A stretch of DNA of 64,000 nt from Luteimonas rhizosphaericola (GTDB taxonomy: Bacteria > Pseudomonadota > Gammaproteobacteria > Xanthomonadales > Xanthomonadaceae). The first letter of the stretch is position 1, and every line of letters starts with the position of its first letter. The DNA lies in contig NZ_JARXRN010000028.1 in assembly GCF_029888045.1 (NCBI RefSeq), forward strand, positions 294,855-358,854, written 5' to 3'. Under the pieces are notes generated by a model. It had not been told where the DNA came from. It did not search any database and saw nothing but the letters and a program-made list of their open reading frames with translations. The position numbers were made by a program, and so were the translations under genes. Below, piece by piece: positions 1 to 13,685 of this stretch.

Positions 1-53
1 CGACCCGGGTCGGGCGTGATCCCACGCCCGTGCGCCAATCGCGGAGCATCACG

Positions 54-539
54 ATGCAATTCAACGCCACATTCCTGGGTCAAGGCCTCGCGTTCGCGAT
101 CCTGATCTGGTTCACCTGGAAGTTCGTCTGGCCGCCGCTCATGAAGGCGATCGAGGAACGCCAGCAGAAGATCGCCGAGGGCCTTGCGGCCGCGGACAAT
201 GCGCAGAAGAACCTGGCGCAGGCCGAGGAGCGGGTCGCCGACGAACTCAAGGCCGCGCGCGCCAAGGCCAACGAGATCATCGAGCAGGCGCACCAGCGCG
301 CGAACCAGATCGTCGACGCCGCCAAGGCCGAGGCGATCGCCGAGGGCCAGCGGCAGAAGGCGCTGGTCGAGGCCGAGATCGCCGCGTCCGCCAACCGCGC
401 CCGCGAGGACCTGCGCCGGCAGGTGTCGACGCTGGCCGTGGCCGGCGCCGAGAAGCTGCTGCGCCGCGAGATCGACGCCGACGCCCACAAGGCGCTGCTC
501 GACGAACTCGCCGGCCAGCTGACCGACCAGGCGGCCTGA
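54..539 (+). CDS. atpF: ATP synthase F0 subunit b
   Basis: Peripheral-stalk subunit that holds F1 against the membrane a subunit of the proton-driven ATP synthase. The 161-residue product has one N-terminal membrane segment (about residues 8-27, rich in Phe, Ile and Trp) followed by a long charged Ala/Glu/Arg helix, the classic b-subunit build and length. I chose ATG at 54 because GGAG lies at 43-46 with good spacing; an in-frame GTG at 30 lacks this. It is followed 4 nt later by atpH. The a and c subunit genes (atpB, atpE) should lie just left of the window. Confidence 0.96.
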   Translation: MQFNATFLGQGLAFAILIWFTWKFVWPPLMKAIEERQQKIAEGLAAADNAQKNLAQAEERVADELKAARAKANEIIEQAHQRANQIVDAAKAEAIAEGQRQKALVEAEIAASANRAREDLRRQVSTLAVAGAEKLLRREIDADAHKALLDELAGQLTDQAA

Positions 540-543
540 TCCG

Positions 544-1071
544 ATGAGCCAGGCACTGACCCTCGCCCGACCCTACGCGCGCGCCGCGTTCATGCTCGCG
601 AAGGACGGCGGCGCGTTCGCCGACTGGTCGCAGGCGCTCGGTTTCGCCGCGCGCGTGGCGGCCGATCCGCAGGCGGCGCTGGCGCTCGGTCACCCGGCGC
701 TGGCGCGCGAGCAGGCGGTCGAGCTGCTGTCGCCCGACGGCGCCTCGCCCGGCTTCCGCGACTACCTCGCGCTGCTGGCCGACAACCGTCGGCTGGCGCT
801 GCTGCCCGAGATCGCCGGCCTGTACGAGGACCTGCGCGCCGAGGCCGAGCAGGTGGTCAAGGCGAAGCTGACCTCGGCCACCGCGCTGCCTGCCGCCGAG
901 CTCGACACCATCAAGGCCGCGCTGCGCAAGCGCTTCGGTCGCGAGGTCGAGCTGGAGACGGCGGTCGACGAGGCCCTGATCGGCGGCGCGGTGATCGCCG
1001 CCGGCGACGTGGTCATCGACGGCTCGCTGCGCGGCAAGCTGGCGCGGCTGCAGGGTGCGCTGGCGGGATGA
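544..1071 (+). CDS. atpH: ATP synthase F1 subunit delta
   Basis: Delta subunit (OSCP homologue), which links the b-subunit stalk to the top of the alpha3beta3 head. The product is 175 residues, the usual family length, starts with the typical LARPYARAAF stretch of the conserved N-terminal helical domain and ends in a Gly/Ala-rich C-terminal domain (GGAVIAAGDVVIDGS). It begins 4 nt after atpF, so translation is probably coupled. About 145 nt without a gene follow before atpA, longer than is usual in this operon; that spacer holds two CGGCCACGC direct repeats and no convincing promoter. Confidence 0.96.
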   Translation: MSQALTLARPYARAAFMLAKDGGAFADWSQALGFAARVAADPQAALALGHPALAREQAVELLSPDGASPGFRDYLALLADNRRLALLPEIAGLYEDLRAEAEQVVKAKLTSATALPAAELDTIKAALRKRFGREVELETAVDEALIGGAVIAAGDVVIDGSLRGKLARLQGALAG

Positions 1072-1216
1072 CGGGACAGGCGCCGGGGCCCGTCGCGGGT
1101 CCGGGACGCGCAAGGCAATGAGGCTTAGCCCGGCCAGCGGCCACGCGCCACCGGCCACGCACCACCACTAGAACATCCGAATGCCGCGACCGTGGCATGC
1201 GACCAGGAAACGACAA

Positions 1217-2782
<1,566 letters not shown>

Positions 2783-2791
2783 AGCGAACCT

Positions 2792-2811
2792 GGACGGGCG
2801 CTCGCCCGTCC
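2792..2811 (+). other. atpA-atpG intercistronic hairpin
   Basis: A perfect 8-bp GC-rich stem (GGACGGGC / GCCCGTCC, loop GCTC) begins 10 nt after the atpA stop. A weaker GGCGGG/CCCGCC hairpin follows before atpG. There is no T-tract, so I read it as an mRNA-processing or stability element rather than a terminator. Such structures can help set alpha and gamma subunit yields from one transcript; that role is inference here. Confidence 0.5.
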
Positions 2812-2869
2812 TTCGGACACCGACACGCAGCAGGAGGCGGGCCTGGACCCGCCCTACCGGGAAGACGAG

Positions 2870-3733
2870 ATGGCAGGCGGCAGGGAAATCAAGACCAAGA
2901 TCAAGAGCGTGCAGAACACCCGCAAGGTGACGCGCGCGCTGGAGATGGTCTCGGCCTCGAAGATCCGCAAGGCGCAGGAGCGGATGAAGGCCTCGCGCCC
3001 GTACGCGCGCGCGATGCGGCAGCTGATCGGGCACCTCGCGCAGGCGAATTCCGAGTTCCAGCATCCGTACCTGGTCGAGCGCAAGGAGATCCGGCGCGTC
3101 GGCTACGTGATCGTTTCGTCCGACCGCGGCCTGGCCGGCGGGTTGAACAACAACCTGTTCCGCAAGCTGCTGGGCGAGATCCGGCAGTGGCAGGAGAAGG
3201 GCGTCGAGGTCGACGTGGTGACCATCGGCCAGAAGGCGACGGTGTTCTTCCGCCGCCTGAAGCTGCACATGCGCGCCAGCGTCACCCACCTGGGCGACCA
3301 GCCCCAGGTCGAGCAGCTGGTGGGCGTGATCAAGGTCATGCTCGATGCCTACAACGCCGGCGAGGTCGACAAGGTCTTCCTGGTCTACAACGACTTCGTC
3401 AACACGATGACCCAGCGCGCGGCGTTCGACCAGCTGCTGCCGCTGCCCGCGTCCGACGAGACCGTGGCCCAGCACGACTGGGACTACATCTACGAGCCCG
3501 ACGCGGAGAGCGTGCTCGAGCACGTGCTGACGCGCTACGTCGAATCGCTGGTGTACCAGGCGGTGATGGAGAACGTGGCCTCGGAGCACGCGGCGCGCAT
3601 GGTGGCGATGAAGTCGGCCAGCGACAACGCCACCAAGCTGATCGACACGCTCAACCTGGTCTACAACAAGGCACGTCAGGCGGCGATCACCCAGGAAATC
3701 TCCGAGATCGTCGGCGGCGCGGCGGCAGTCTGA
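2870..3733 (+). CDS. atpG: ATP synthase F1 subunit gamma
   Basis: Central-shaft subunit that rotates within alpha3beta3 and couples proton flow to catalysis. The product has 287 residues, as expected. It has the conserved N-terminal helix ([19 protein letters not shown], then [14 protein letters not shown]) and the conserved C-terminal helix ending in [20 protein letters not shown], which together form the coiled-coil shaft. It starts 87 nt after atpA, behind two hairpins, and is followed 37 nt later by atpD. Confidence 0.97.
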   Translation: MAGGREIKTKIKSVQNTRKVTRALEMVSASKIRKAQERMKASRPYARAMRQLIGHLAQANSEFQHPYLVERKEIRRVGYVIVSSDRGLAGGLNNNLFRKLLGEIRQWQEKGVEVDVVTIGQKATVFFRRLKLHMRASVTHLGDQPQVEQLVGVIKVMLDAYNAGEVDKVFLVYNDFVNTMTQRAAFDQLLPLPASDETVAQHDWDYIYEPDAESVLEHVLTRYVESLVYQAVMENVASEHAARMVAMKSASDNATKLIDTLNLVYNKARQAAITQEISEIVGGAAAV

Positions 3734-3758
3734 CCGCGCCACCACAGAATTCACTTAG

Positions 3759-5180
<1,422 letters not shown>

Positions 5181-5192
5181 TCGGTCGCGTTC

Positions 5193-5214
5193 CCTCCCCC
5201 GCGTTCGGGGGAGG
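5193..5214 (+). repeat. REP-like hairpin between atpD and atpC
   Basis: Perfect 8-bp stem CCTCCCCC / GGGGGAGG with a 6-nt loop, directly after atpD. The run CCTCCCCC...GGGGGAGGACCCGGGT resembles dispersed short palindromes common in Xanthomonadaceae intergenic regions. A second small inverted repeat (CCCGCT / AGCGGG) follows before atpC. It lies inside the operon, so full termination is unlikely. Confidence 0.5.
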
Positions 5215-5294
5215 ACCCGGGTAGGGCTTCACGCCCGCGCCCACACTCCTGCCCGCTCCCGTGACGGAAGCGGGTGAAACGGAAGAGAAGCGTT

Positions 5295-5717
5295 ATGAGC
5301 ACCATCCGCTGCGACATCGTCAGCGCCGAGGCCGAGATCTTCCAGGGCGAAGCGACCCTGGTCGTGGCCACCGGCGAGATGGGCGAACTCGGCATCGCGC
5401 CGCGCCATGCGCCGCTGATCACCCGGCTCAAGCCGGGTAAGGTCGTGGTGACCCAGCCCGACGGCAGCGTGCTCGACTTCGCCATCGGCGGCGGGATCCT
5501 CGAGGTGCAGCCGCAGGTGGTGACGATCCTGGCCGACACCGCGATCCGCGCCGACGACATCGACGAGGCCGCGGTGAAGGCGGCCAAGGAAGAGGCCGAG
5601 CGCGTCCTGGCCGGCCGCGGCGAGGCGATGGACATCGCCGAGGCGCAGCAGAAGATGGCCGAGGTCATGGCCCAGCTGTCGGCGCTCGAGCGCCTGCGCA
5701 AGAACCTCAAGCACTGA
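5295..5717 (+). CDS. atpC: ATP synthase F1 subunit epsilon
   Basis: Epsilon subunit, part of the rotor; its C-terminal helices can inhibit ATP hydrolysis. The 140-residue product has the N-terminal beta-sandwich ([20 protein letters not shown], then [19 protein letters not shown]) and a C-terminal helical hairpin rich in Ala/Glu ([20 protein letters not shown]). An upstream in-frame ATG at 5274 would add MKRKRSV, which the family lacks, so ATG at 5295 is preferred. It is the last gene of the atp operon and is followed by a hairpin. Confidence 0.96.
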   Translation: MSTIRCDIVSAEAEIFQGEATLVVATGEMGELGIAPRHAPLITRLKPGKVVVTQPDGSVLDFAIGGGILEVQPQVVTILADTAIRADDIDEAAVKAAKEEAERVLAGRGEAMDIAEAQQKMAEVMAQLSALERLRKNLKH

Positions 5718-5744
5718 CCGGCGTCACCGGACGGTTGTACGCGC

Positions 5745-5767
5745 AACGCCGGCCCAGTGCCGGCGTT
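5745..5767 (+). terminator. Probable terminator of the atp operon
   Basis: Nine-bp perfect stem AACGCCGGC / GCCGGCGTT with a 5-nt loop, 27 nt after the atpC stop. The T-run after it is short (TTCG), so it may be only partly efficient alone. Its position at the end of the atp cluster supports a terminator. Confidence 0.55.
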
Positions 5768-5833
5768 CGCATGTCAGGGACCCGGCCTGGCCGGTGCGCC
5801 ACAATGCACCCGGGCACACTGCGGGAGCCGGCG

Positions 5834-7084
5834 ATGATCCACCACGATGCGACCCGACGGCCGGGACGGCACCGCCACGCGCTGCTGCTCGGCCTGGTCA
5901 TGGCCTGCGCATGCGCGGGCGTGTCGGCGGCCCGCAGCGCCGTTGCCGCCGACGCGCCGGCGCCGTCCGCGGCGTCGCCGGCGGCGGAGGCGAATCGCCC
6001 GCGTGCGCGCGAGGCCGGCGTCGTCATCGGCGTGCTGCCCACCGGCCCCCGCAACGCCATCGTCGACGTGGCCGGCGTCGCGGTGGGCCACGCCACGGTG
6101 GTCGAGGGCGAAACGGTCCGCACCGGCGTCACCGCGATCCTGCCGCACGGCGGCGACCTGTACCGCGAGCGCGTGCCCGCGGCGATCGTGGTCGGCAACG
6201 GCTACGGCAAGCTGCTCGGCGTCACCCAGGTCGAAGAACTGGGCGAGCTCGAGACCCCGATCCTGCTCACCGGCACCCTGGCGGTGTGGCGCGCGGCCGA
6301 TGCGCTGGTGTCGTGGCAACTGGCCCGCACGGGAATGGAGGAGGTGCGCTCGCTCAACCCGGTGGTGGGCGAGACCAACGACGGCTATCTCAACGACATC
6401 CGCGCGCGGCCGCTGCGGGACACGCACGTGGTGCAGGCGCTGGAGGCGGCTTCGGTCGACAACGTCGAGGAAGGCGCGATCGGCGCCGGCACCGGCACCG
6501 TCGCCTTCGGCTGGAAGGGCGGCATCGGCACCAGTTCGCGCCGGCTCGATGCCTCGTCAGGCGGTTACACCGTCGGCGTGCTGGTGCAGAGCAACTACGG
6601 CGGCCGGCTGACGATCGACGGCGTGGCGCTGGACGACATCCGTCCGCGTCGCACCGCGGTGGCCCCCGGCCGCGACGCGCCTCCCTCGACCGGCGACGGC
6701 AGCATCATGATCGTGGTCGCCACCGATGCGCCGCTCGACGCCCGCCTGCTGCGGCGCCTGGGCGCGCGTGCGCTGCTCGGGATCGGGCGGACGGGCGGGG
6801 CGATGAGCAACGGATCGGGCGACTACGTGATCGCGTTTGCCACCGCCGACAGCGTGCGCGGAACTCCCGGCGAAGATCGCCCGCAGCCGCGCGCGGTGCT
6901 GCCCAACGAGGCGATGACGCCGCTGTTCGACGCGGTGGTCGAGGCCACCGAGGAGGCGGTGATCAATTCGCTGTTCCGCGCGCGCACCGTGTCCGGCCAT
7001 CGCGGCACCGTGCCGGCGCTGCCGCTGGAGCGCGTGCTGACGCGTCTGCGCCCATCCACGCAGCATCCGGGCGCGGCCCGCTGA
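5834..7084 (+). CDS. Exported P1/DmpA-family (S58) peptidase
   Basis: The 416-residue product matches the DmpA/BapA family of N-terminal-nucleophile aminopeptidases, which mature by self-cleavage just before a Ser and remove N-terminal D-, L- or beta-amino acids. It has an N-terminal signal peptide (hydrophobic core LLLGLVMACACAGVSAA), the family stretches VGHATVVEG and GNGYGKLLG, and the self-processing motif GDGSIMIVV in which Ser would be the nucleophile. ATG at 5834 has GGGAG 6 nt upstream. It stands alone between the atp terminator and a convergent gtrA. True substrates cannot be read from sequence. Confidence 0.85.
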   Translation: MIHHDATRRPGRHRHALLLGLVMACACAGVSAARSAVAADAPAPSAASPAAEANRPRAREAGVVIGVLPTGPRNAIVDVAGVAVGHATVVEGETVRTGVTAILPHGGDLYRERVPAAIVVGNGYGKLLGVTQVEELGELETPILLTGTLAVWRAADALVSWQLARTGMEEVRSLNPVVGETNDGYLNDIRARPLRDTHVVQALEAASVDNVEEGAIGAGTGTVAFGWKGGIGTSSRRLDASSGGYTVGVLVQSNYGGRLTIDGVALDDIRPRRTAVAPGRDAPPSTGDGSIMIVVATDAPLDARLLRRLGARALLGIGRTGGAMSNGSGDYVIAFATADSVRGTPGEDRPQPRAVLPNEAMTPLFDAVVEATEEAVINSLFRARTVSGHRGTVPALPLERVLTRLRPSTQHPGAAR

Positions 7085-7140
7085 GGGAGGGAAGCGCTGC
7101 ACGGGGCGCGTTCGCGCACCGGCGCACGCAGCCAGGCGCG

Positions 7141-7163
7141 GCGGCGGCCGCCCGGGCCGCCGC
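7141..7163. terminator. Hairpin between convergent peptidase and gtrA genes
   Basis: Nine-bp GC stem GCGGCGGCC / GGCCGCCGC with a 5-nt loop sits between two genes that converge on it. This is a position typical of a bidirectional terminator. No T-tract is visible on either side, so function is tentative. Confidence 0.4.
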
Positions 7164-7169
7164 GAGGAC

Positions 7170-7553
7170 TCAGCGCTTGTAGATCCAGTGCCGCGAGAGC
7201 ACGAAGCCGACCGCGCCCAGCGCCACCTCGACCACCGGCTTGGCCATCCAGGCCCAGCGCAGGCCCAGGACATCGTCGATCAGGCCCATCGCCAGGGTGC
7301 TCGCCGCGGTGGTGCACATCCACATCAGCGCGAAGCGCTGGAACTGGACCCGGCCGATGGTGGTGTCCTCGCCGGCGAAGGTGAACTTGCCGTTGAGCCA
7401 GTAGCCCAGCAGGGCGCCGCTCACGCGCCCGGTGATGTTGGCCGGCTCGATCAGCATGCCCAGGTGCGAGAGCCACACGGTCACGCCCCAGTCCACCAGG
7501 TACTGGAGTGCGCCGATGACCAGGTAGTGGCCGCCCTGCCGACGCAGGCTCAT
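7170..7553 (-). CDS. GtrA-family membrane protein
   Basis: The 127-residue product has four predicted membrane segments and the GtrA-family signature, including RRQGGHYLVIGALQYLVDW at the N-terminus and an NGKFTFAG loop. GtrA-like proteins are thought to flip or carry polyprenyl-linked sugars for surface glycosylation, often beside a glycosyltransferase; none is adjacent here. I start at the ATG at 7553; longer in-frame versions have no conserved sequence. It is divergent from glmU with a 175-nt spacer, which I infer holds both promoters. Confidence 0.8.
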   Translation of the reverse strand: MSLRRQGGHYLVIGALQYLVDWGVTVWLSHLGMLIEPANITGRVSGALLGYWLNGKFTFAGEDTTIGRVQFQRFALMWMCTTAASTLAMGLIDDVLGLRWAWMAKPVVEVALGAVGFVLSRHWIYKR

Positions 7554-7728
7554 GGGCGGCGTTCCGGATGCGGGCGACGGGGGGCGGGCGCGTTCATCGG
7601 CGGCAAGGTTACCCGCCGCAGGGTGAACAAGCCATTCTGTCGTCGTGGCGCGCAGGGCCCTGGGCTCCCGGGCCGGACATCCCGCCCGCGCCGCCCTAGA
7701 ATCGCGCTCTGGCCCCGCTGGAAGCCCC

Positions 7729-9096
7729 ATGAGCACGCCACTGCACGTCGTCATCCTCGCCGCCGGCGAGGGCAAGCGCATGAAATCGTCCCTGCCCAAG
7801 GTGCTGCAGAAGGTCGCCGGGCGGCCGATGCTGGCGCATGTGATCGCCACTGCGCGCACGCTGCAGCCGGCCGGCATCCACGTGGTCTACGGCCACCGCG
7901 GCGACCAGGTGCGGGCCGCGTTCGCCGACCAGCCCGACCTGCAGTGGGCCGAACAGGCGCGCCAGCTCGGCACCGGCCATGCGGTGCAGCAGGCCATGCC
8001 CGACGTGCCCGACGACGCGCGCGTGCTGGTGATGTACGGTGACGCGCCGCTGTTCACCGCCGACACGCTGCAGCGGCTGCTCGCGGCCGGCGGCCGGCTG
8101 GCGCTGTTGGTGGCCGAACTCGACGATCCCACCGGCTACGGCCGCGTGCTGCGCGACGCCCAGGGGCACGTGGCCGCGGTGGTCGAGGAAAAGGACGCGA
8201 GCGACGAGCAGCGTGCCGTGCGGCTGGTGAACACCGGCGTGATCGTGGCCGATGCCACCGCACTCAAGGACTGGCTCTCGCGCCTGTCCAACGACAACGC
8301 GCAGGGCGAGTACTACCTGACCGACGTCGCCGGCATGGCCGCGGCCGACTTCAACGCGGCCGAGATCGTGCGCGTGGACGACGCGCGCGAGACCGAGGGC
8401 GCCAACGATCCCTGGCAGCTGGCCCAGCTCGAGCGCGCGTTCCAGCAGCGCGCGGTACGCGCGCTGTGCCTGCAGGGCGCGCGCGTGGCCGACCCGGCGC
8501 GGATCGACATCCGCGGCGAGGTGGTGGTGGGCCGCGACGTGGAGATCGACGTCGACGTCGTGTTCGAGGGCCGGGTGGAACTGGGCGACGGCGTGCGCAT
8601 CGGCCCGTTCACGCGCCTCAAGGACGTGGTGCTGGGCCCGGGCACCGAGGTGCGCGCGCACTGCGACCTCGAGGGTGCGCGCGCGGAAGGCGCGGTCACC
8701 ATCGGTCCGTTCGCGCGCCTGCGCCCCGGCACCGTGCTCGCCGACGGCGTCCACATCGGCAACTTCGTCGAGACCAAGAACGCGGTGCTGGGCGTGGGCA
8801 GCAAGGCCAACCACCTGACCTACCTCGGCGACGCGCAGATCGGTGCCAGGGTCAACGTGGGCGCCGGCACCATCACCTGCAACTACGACGGGGTGAACAA
8901 GTCCACGACCACGATCGGCGACGGCGCCTTCATCGGCTCCAACACCGCGCTGGTGGCGCCGGTGAGCGTGGGGGCGGAGGCGACCATCGGTGCGGGTTCG
9001 GTGATCAGCCACGAGGCCCCCGCCGGCAAGCTCACCGTGGCGCGCGCGCGCCAGGCCGTCATCGAAGGCTGGACCCGGCCGCAGAAGAAGGCATAG
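7729..9096 (+). CDS. glmU: Bifunctional GlcN-1-P acetyltransferase / GlcNAc-1-P uridyltransferase
   Basis: Makes UDP-GlcNAc, the precursor of peptidoglycan and lipopolysaccharide, in two steps. The 455-residue product has an N-terminal uridyltransferase domain with the nucleotide-binding signature [18 protein letters not shown], and a C-terminal left-handed beta-helix acetyltransferase domain with hexapeptide repeats and the conserved stretches [10 protein letters not shown] and [14 protein letters not shown]. Length is normal. The atp-glmU neighbourhood is common in gammaproteobacteria. glmS, which supplies its substrate pathway, lies 8.5 kb downstream. Confidence 0.97.
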   Translation: MSTPLHVVILAAGEGKRMKSSLPKVLQKVAGRPMLAHVIATARTLQPAGIHVVYGHRGDQVRAAFADQPDLQWAEQARQLGTGHAVQQAMPDVPDDARVLVMYGDAPLFTADTLQRLLAAGGRLALLVAELDDPTGYGRVLRDAQGHVAAVVEEKDASDEQRAVRLVNTGVIVADATALKDWLSRLSNDNAQGEYYLTDVAGMAAADFNAAEIVRVDDARETEGANDPWQLAQLERAFQQRAVRALCLQGARVADPARIDIRGEVVVGRDVEIDVDVVFEGRVELGDGVRIGPFTRLKDVVLGPGTEVRAHCDLEGARAEGAVTIGPFARLRPGTVLADGVHIGNFVETKNAVLGVGSKANHLTYLGDAQIGARVNVGAGTITCNYDGVNKSTTTIGDGAFIGSNTALVAPVSVGAEATIGAGSVISHEAPAGKLTVARARQAVIEGWTRPQKKA

Positions 9097-9127
9097 CGTC
9101 AACGCGGCCGTAGCCGCAGCCCGCGGC

Positions 9128-10450
9128 TCAGGACCCCATCTGGCCCGGCAACACCATCGACACGCACAGGCCGCCGCCGTCGCGGTTAAGCAGGGCGATG
9201 CGCCCCCCGTGGGCCTCGGCGATCTCGCGCGCCAGCGCCAGGCCGAGGCCGGTGCCGCTGCGCTTGGTGGAGTAGAACGGCAGCAGCGCGTTGGCCAGCA
9301 CCGATTCGTTCATGCCGCTGCCGCGGTCGAGCACGTCGATGCGCCAGCCGTCGGCGATGCGCCGCGCCGCGAGCGCGACCGTGCCGGGCGCGGTGCCGGA
9401 CTCGTGCGCGTTCTTGAGCAGGTTCAGCAGCGCCTGCTCCATCTGCGCCGGATCGAACCGCACCACCTCGTCGGGGATCGTGCCCTCGATCGTGAAGTCC
9501 ACCTGGGTGCGCAGCTTCTCCACGAACGCCGGCAGCGACGTCGGCTCGCCGCGCGGGGCGGGCAGCTTGGCGAAGCGCGCGTAGTCGCGCAGGAAGCCTT
9601 CCAGGTGCCGCGCGCGTTCCTCGATCGTGGCCAGCGCGATCGGCAGCTTCTCGTACTGGCCGCGGCGCAGCAGCTCCGCGCCCGAATGCGCCAGCGAGGC
9701 GATCGGCGCCAGCGAGTTGTTGAGCTCGTGGCTGATCACGCGGATCACCTTCTTCCAGGTCTGCACTTCCTGCCGCCGCAGCTCGGCGGTCATCTTCCGC
9801 AGCAGCACCAGCTCGTGCAGCCGGCCGTTGAGCCGGAACATGCGCCGGGCGAGGTGGTAGATGTCCTCCTGGTCCTCGTCGCCGACGGTGAACATGCCGT
9901 CGCCGCCGCGCGCGAAGGCCTCGCCCACGGCAGGCGGCGCCTGCTGCAGCAGTTCGTCCAGCGCGTGGCCTTCCAGCCGCCGCCCGTCGCCGAGCATGCG
10001 ACGCGCGGCGAGGTTGCCCAGCACCACCCGCCGCGCGGGATCGAGCAGCAGCATGGCGACGGGCGTGTTCTGCACCATGGTGTCGAGCAGCAGCTCGCGC
10101 TGCACCAGCGACAGGCGCTGGTCGCGCAGCGCCTGGCCGAGCGCGTTGTGCGCATCCACCAGCTCGATCAGGTCGCCGTAGCGGTCCCAGGTGATGCCGA
10201 AGCTGAAATCCCCGTCGCGATAGCCGGCCACGGTCCCGGCCAGCGCCCGGAACAGCGCGCGCAGCGGCACGAAGGTGCGCCAGACCACGATGCCCATCGT
10301 CGCGCCCAGCGCCAGCGCGGCCGCGATCGCGGCCTGCCACGGCGGCAGCCACAGCGAGAGCAGCGCGGTCAGCGCGGCGGTGCCGCCCACTGCGCACAGC
10401 ACCAGCACCACCATGCGGACCGCCAGCGGCAGGACACGGAGGATGCGCAT
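9128..10450 (-). CDS. NtrY/PilS-like sensor histidine kinase of the exporter operon
   Basis: Sensor kinase of 440 residues. Two membrane helices (about 10-32 and 37-58) come first, then a HAMP-like linker, a PAS-like region (about 115-200) and the kinase core. The H-box SHELNNSLAPI carries the phospho-acceptor His241. An N-box (NLLKNAHES), a G1 box (DRGSGM), PFYSTK and a G2 box (GTGLGL) are all present. The periplasmic loop is only a few residues, so it may sense a signal within the membrane or cytoplasm. It starts 11 nt after the response regulator gene, as the last gene of an eight-gene operon. Confidence 0.88.
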   Translation of the reverse strand: MRILRVLPLAVRMVVLVLCAVGGTAALTALLSLWLPPWQAAIAAALALGATMGIVVWRTFVPLRALFRALAGTVAGYRDGDFSFGITWDRYGDLIELVDAHNALGQALRDQRLSLVQRELLLDTMVQNTPVAMLLLDPARRVVLGNLAARRMLGDGRRLEGHALDELLQQAPPAVGEAFARGGDGMFTVGDEDQEDIYHLARRMFRLNGRLHELVLLRKMTAELRRQEVQTWKKVIRVISHELNNSLAPIASLAHSGAELLRRGQYEKLPIALATIEERARHLEGFLRDYARFAKLPAPRGEPTSLPAFVEKLRTQVDFTIEGTIPDEVVRFDPAQMEQALLNLLKNAHESGTAPGTVALAARRIADGWRIDVLDRGSGMNESVLANALLPFYSTKRSGTGLGLALAREIAEAHGGRIALLNRDGGGLCVSMVLPGQMGS

Positions 10451-10461
10451 CGGTCCGGCGA

Positions 10462-11805
<1,344 letters not shown>

Positions 11806-11844
11806 GCGGTCCTGGCGCGGGCGTGGCCCGCTATCGTAAAGGGT

Positions 11845-12342
11845 TCATCCGCTGGCGGCGCGATGCCCGTAGCTGAGCACGCGGGTGATGCGCCACTGGC
11901 CGTCGGCCTGCAGCCGCCAGACCATGGTGAAGTCCGCGATCCCGTCGCACGCGCCGCTCGACACCTGGCAGAAGTGGTGCCGGCCCTGCGCGATCGCGCC
12001 GAAGTCCTTGATCGGATACACCCGCAGGCTTCCCGGCACCAGCTCGCGGGTGAACCGGCCGCAGGCGTACTGGCGGGTGTTGGCCAGCATGTCCTCGCGC
12101 GTCCAGGTGACGCCGCCGGTGTCGTGGTAGAACTCCACCGCGGCGTCGAAATGCGACGCGTGGCGGTCGAGCTGCGCGGGGTCGTCGCATCGGTTGAACG
12201 CATCGAACACCGCGGCGTCCTGCGCCGCGATCGTCGCGTGCAGCTCACCGCGTGCGCCGGTGGCATCGATGTCATCGACGGCGATCGCCGGCGCACACAG
12301 GCCGAGTCCGATCGCGAGTGCGCAGCAGGACGGCATCCGCAT
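11845..12342 (-). CDS. Exported NTF2-like (DUF4440/SnoaL-like) protein
   Basis: A 165-residue protein with a signal peptide (CCALAIGLGLCAPAIA) and a single NTF2-like fold, judged from the pattern DAFNRCDDPAQLDRHASHFD, the conserved YHDTGG and the C-terminal FTMVWRLQADGQWRITRVLS. Such cone-shaped domains bind small ligands or catalyse simple reactions; the activity here is unknown. It sits 26 nt after the second permease and 39 nt before the regulator, in the same operon. A ligand-binding or sensing role in the periplasm would fit, but that is inference. Confidence 0.7.
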   Translation of the reverse strand: MRMPSCCALAIGLGLCAPAIAVDDIDATGARGELHATIAAQDAAVFDAFNRCDDPAQLDRHASHFDAAVEFYHDTGGVTWTREDMLANTRQYACGRFTRELVPGSLRVYPIKDFGAIAQGRHHFCQVSSGACDGIADFTMVWRLQADGQWRITRVLSYGHRAASG

Positions 12343-12368
12343 CGTCGATCCCCCGGCGACCCGCGGCA

Positions 12369-13607
12369 TCAGACGCTGCGGGTCGCGATCGCCGGCGGCA
12401 CCGACGCCGCGCGCCGCGCCGGCCCGAACACCGCCACCTGCCCCAGCAGCCACAGCGCGAGCGCGCCGATGGGCAGGTAGTACAGCGGCAGTCGCGGCAG
12501 CTCGTACTTGCCCATCAGCAGCTGGTTGATGCCGTAGGCCAGCAGCATGCCGATCACGATGCCGATGGTGGCGAGCAGGAAGTTCTCGGTCTGGAAGTAG
12601 CGCAGGATCTGGCCCTTGGTCGCGCCCAGTGCGCGGCGCACGCCGATCTGCTTGGTGCGCTGCTGCACCCAGAAGCTGGCCAGGCCGACGATCCCGAGCG
12701 CGGTGACCAGCAGCAGCGCCACGCACACGATGCCGAGCAGCCAGGCCATCGAACGCGGCTGCTGGTAGAACTCGCTGCGCAGCGCCGAGACGGTCTTGGT
12801 GTTGTCCTCGAGGATGATCCGGGTGGGGCCATTGCCGCGCAACGCTTCGGAGGCCGCGGCCAGCACCTCGTCGCGGCGCTCGGGCGAGGTCCGGATCACG
12901 TAGTTGCCGCCGACGTTGTAGGCGGTGCGCAGCGGGAACACCATCGTGTATTCGCGTTGCGCCGGGCCGCCCTGCAGGCTGGGCCGAACCAGGTGCTCGA
13001 TCACGCCGACGACGCGGATCGGCTCGTCGCCCCAGCTGTAGAAGGTCTTGCCGACCGCATCCTGGCCCGGGAACAGGCGCTCGGCCAGCGACCGGGTCAC
13101 CAGCGCGCCGGGGATGCCCGGCGGGCGCTCGCCCTCGGGGGCCTGCAGCGCCTCGAACTCGAGGTATTCGTCGGCGTTGAAGTCGCGCCCGGCCACGATC
13201 CGCAGCCCGAGCGTCTCCACGAACCGGTCCTCGGCCATGTACACCGTCGCGTTCGCGGTGGACTGCTGCTGCTCCTGCTCGAGGCGGATGCCGCTGTTCC
13301 AGGAGGAGTTCACGAACGGCACCTGGTTGATCACGGTCGCATCGGTCACGCCCGGCAGGCCGCGCAGCAGCGCCAGGTCCGAGCGCGTCTGCGCCTCGGC
13401 ATCGGCATCGTTGCCGATGCCGGTGATCTGGATGCGGACCAGTTCGTCCTCGGCCAGGCCGCTGACCTCGCGCACCTGGGTGATGCGCTCGCCGATCATG
13501 AACAGCGCGTTGCAGATGATCGCGCAGGTCAGCGCGATCTCAAGCACGATCAGCGCGGCGGCGGTCTTGTGCCGCATGAGCGTGGAGAGGATGGGGCGGA
13601 TTTCCAT
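12369..13607 (-). CDS. MacB-type ABC transporter permease (second)
   Basis: FtsX/MacB-family permease of 412 residues: one N-terminal membrane helix (about 15-42), a large periplasmic domain of roughly 230 residues (MacB_PCD type) and three C-terminal membrane helices. The family stretch IGVRRALGATKGQIL is in the cytoplasmic loop after the second helix. It has no ATPase domain; the ATPase is encoded separately in the operon. It follows a paralogous permease gene after a 78-nt gap. Two different half-permeases could form a heterodimer; substrate unknown. Confidence 0.87.
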   Translation of the reverse strand: MEIRPILSTLMRHKTAAALIVLEIALTCAIICNALFMIGERITQVREVSGLAEDELVRIQITGIGNDADAEAQTRSDLALLRGLPGVTDATVINQVPFVNSSWNSGIRLEQEQQQSTANATVYMAEDRFVETLGLRIVAGRDFNADEYLEFEALQAPEGERPPGIPGALVTRSLAERLFPGQDAVGKTFYSWGDEPIRVVGVIEHLVRPSLQGGPAQREYTMVFPLRTAYNVGGNYVIRTSPERRDEVLAAASEALRGNGPTRIILEDNTKTVSALRSEFYQQPRSMAWLLGIVCVALLLVTALGIVGLASFWVQQRTKQIGVRRALGATKGQILRYFQTENFLLATIGIVIGMLLAYGINQLLMGKYELPRLPLYYLPIGALALWLLGQVAVFGPARRAASVPPAIATRSV

Positions 13608-13685
13608 GGTGGTCTCCGGGAATGCTGCGTTCGTCGTGCCGGGTGGCGGACAGGATTCGATGGAAGGGAAGGAGCGGACGCCCGG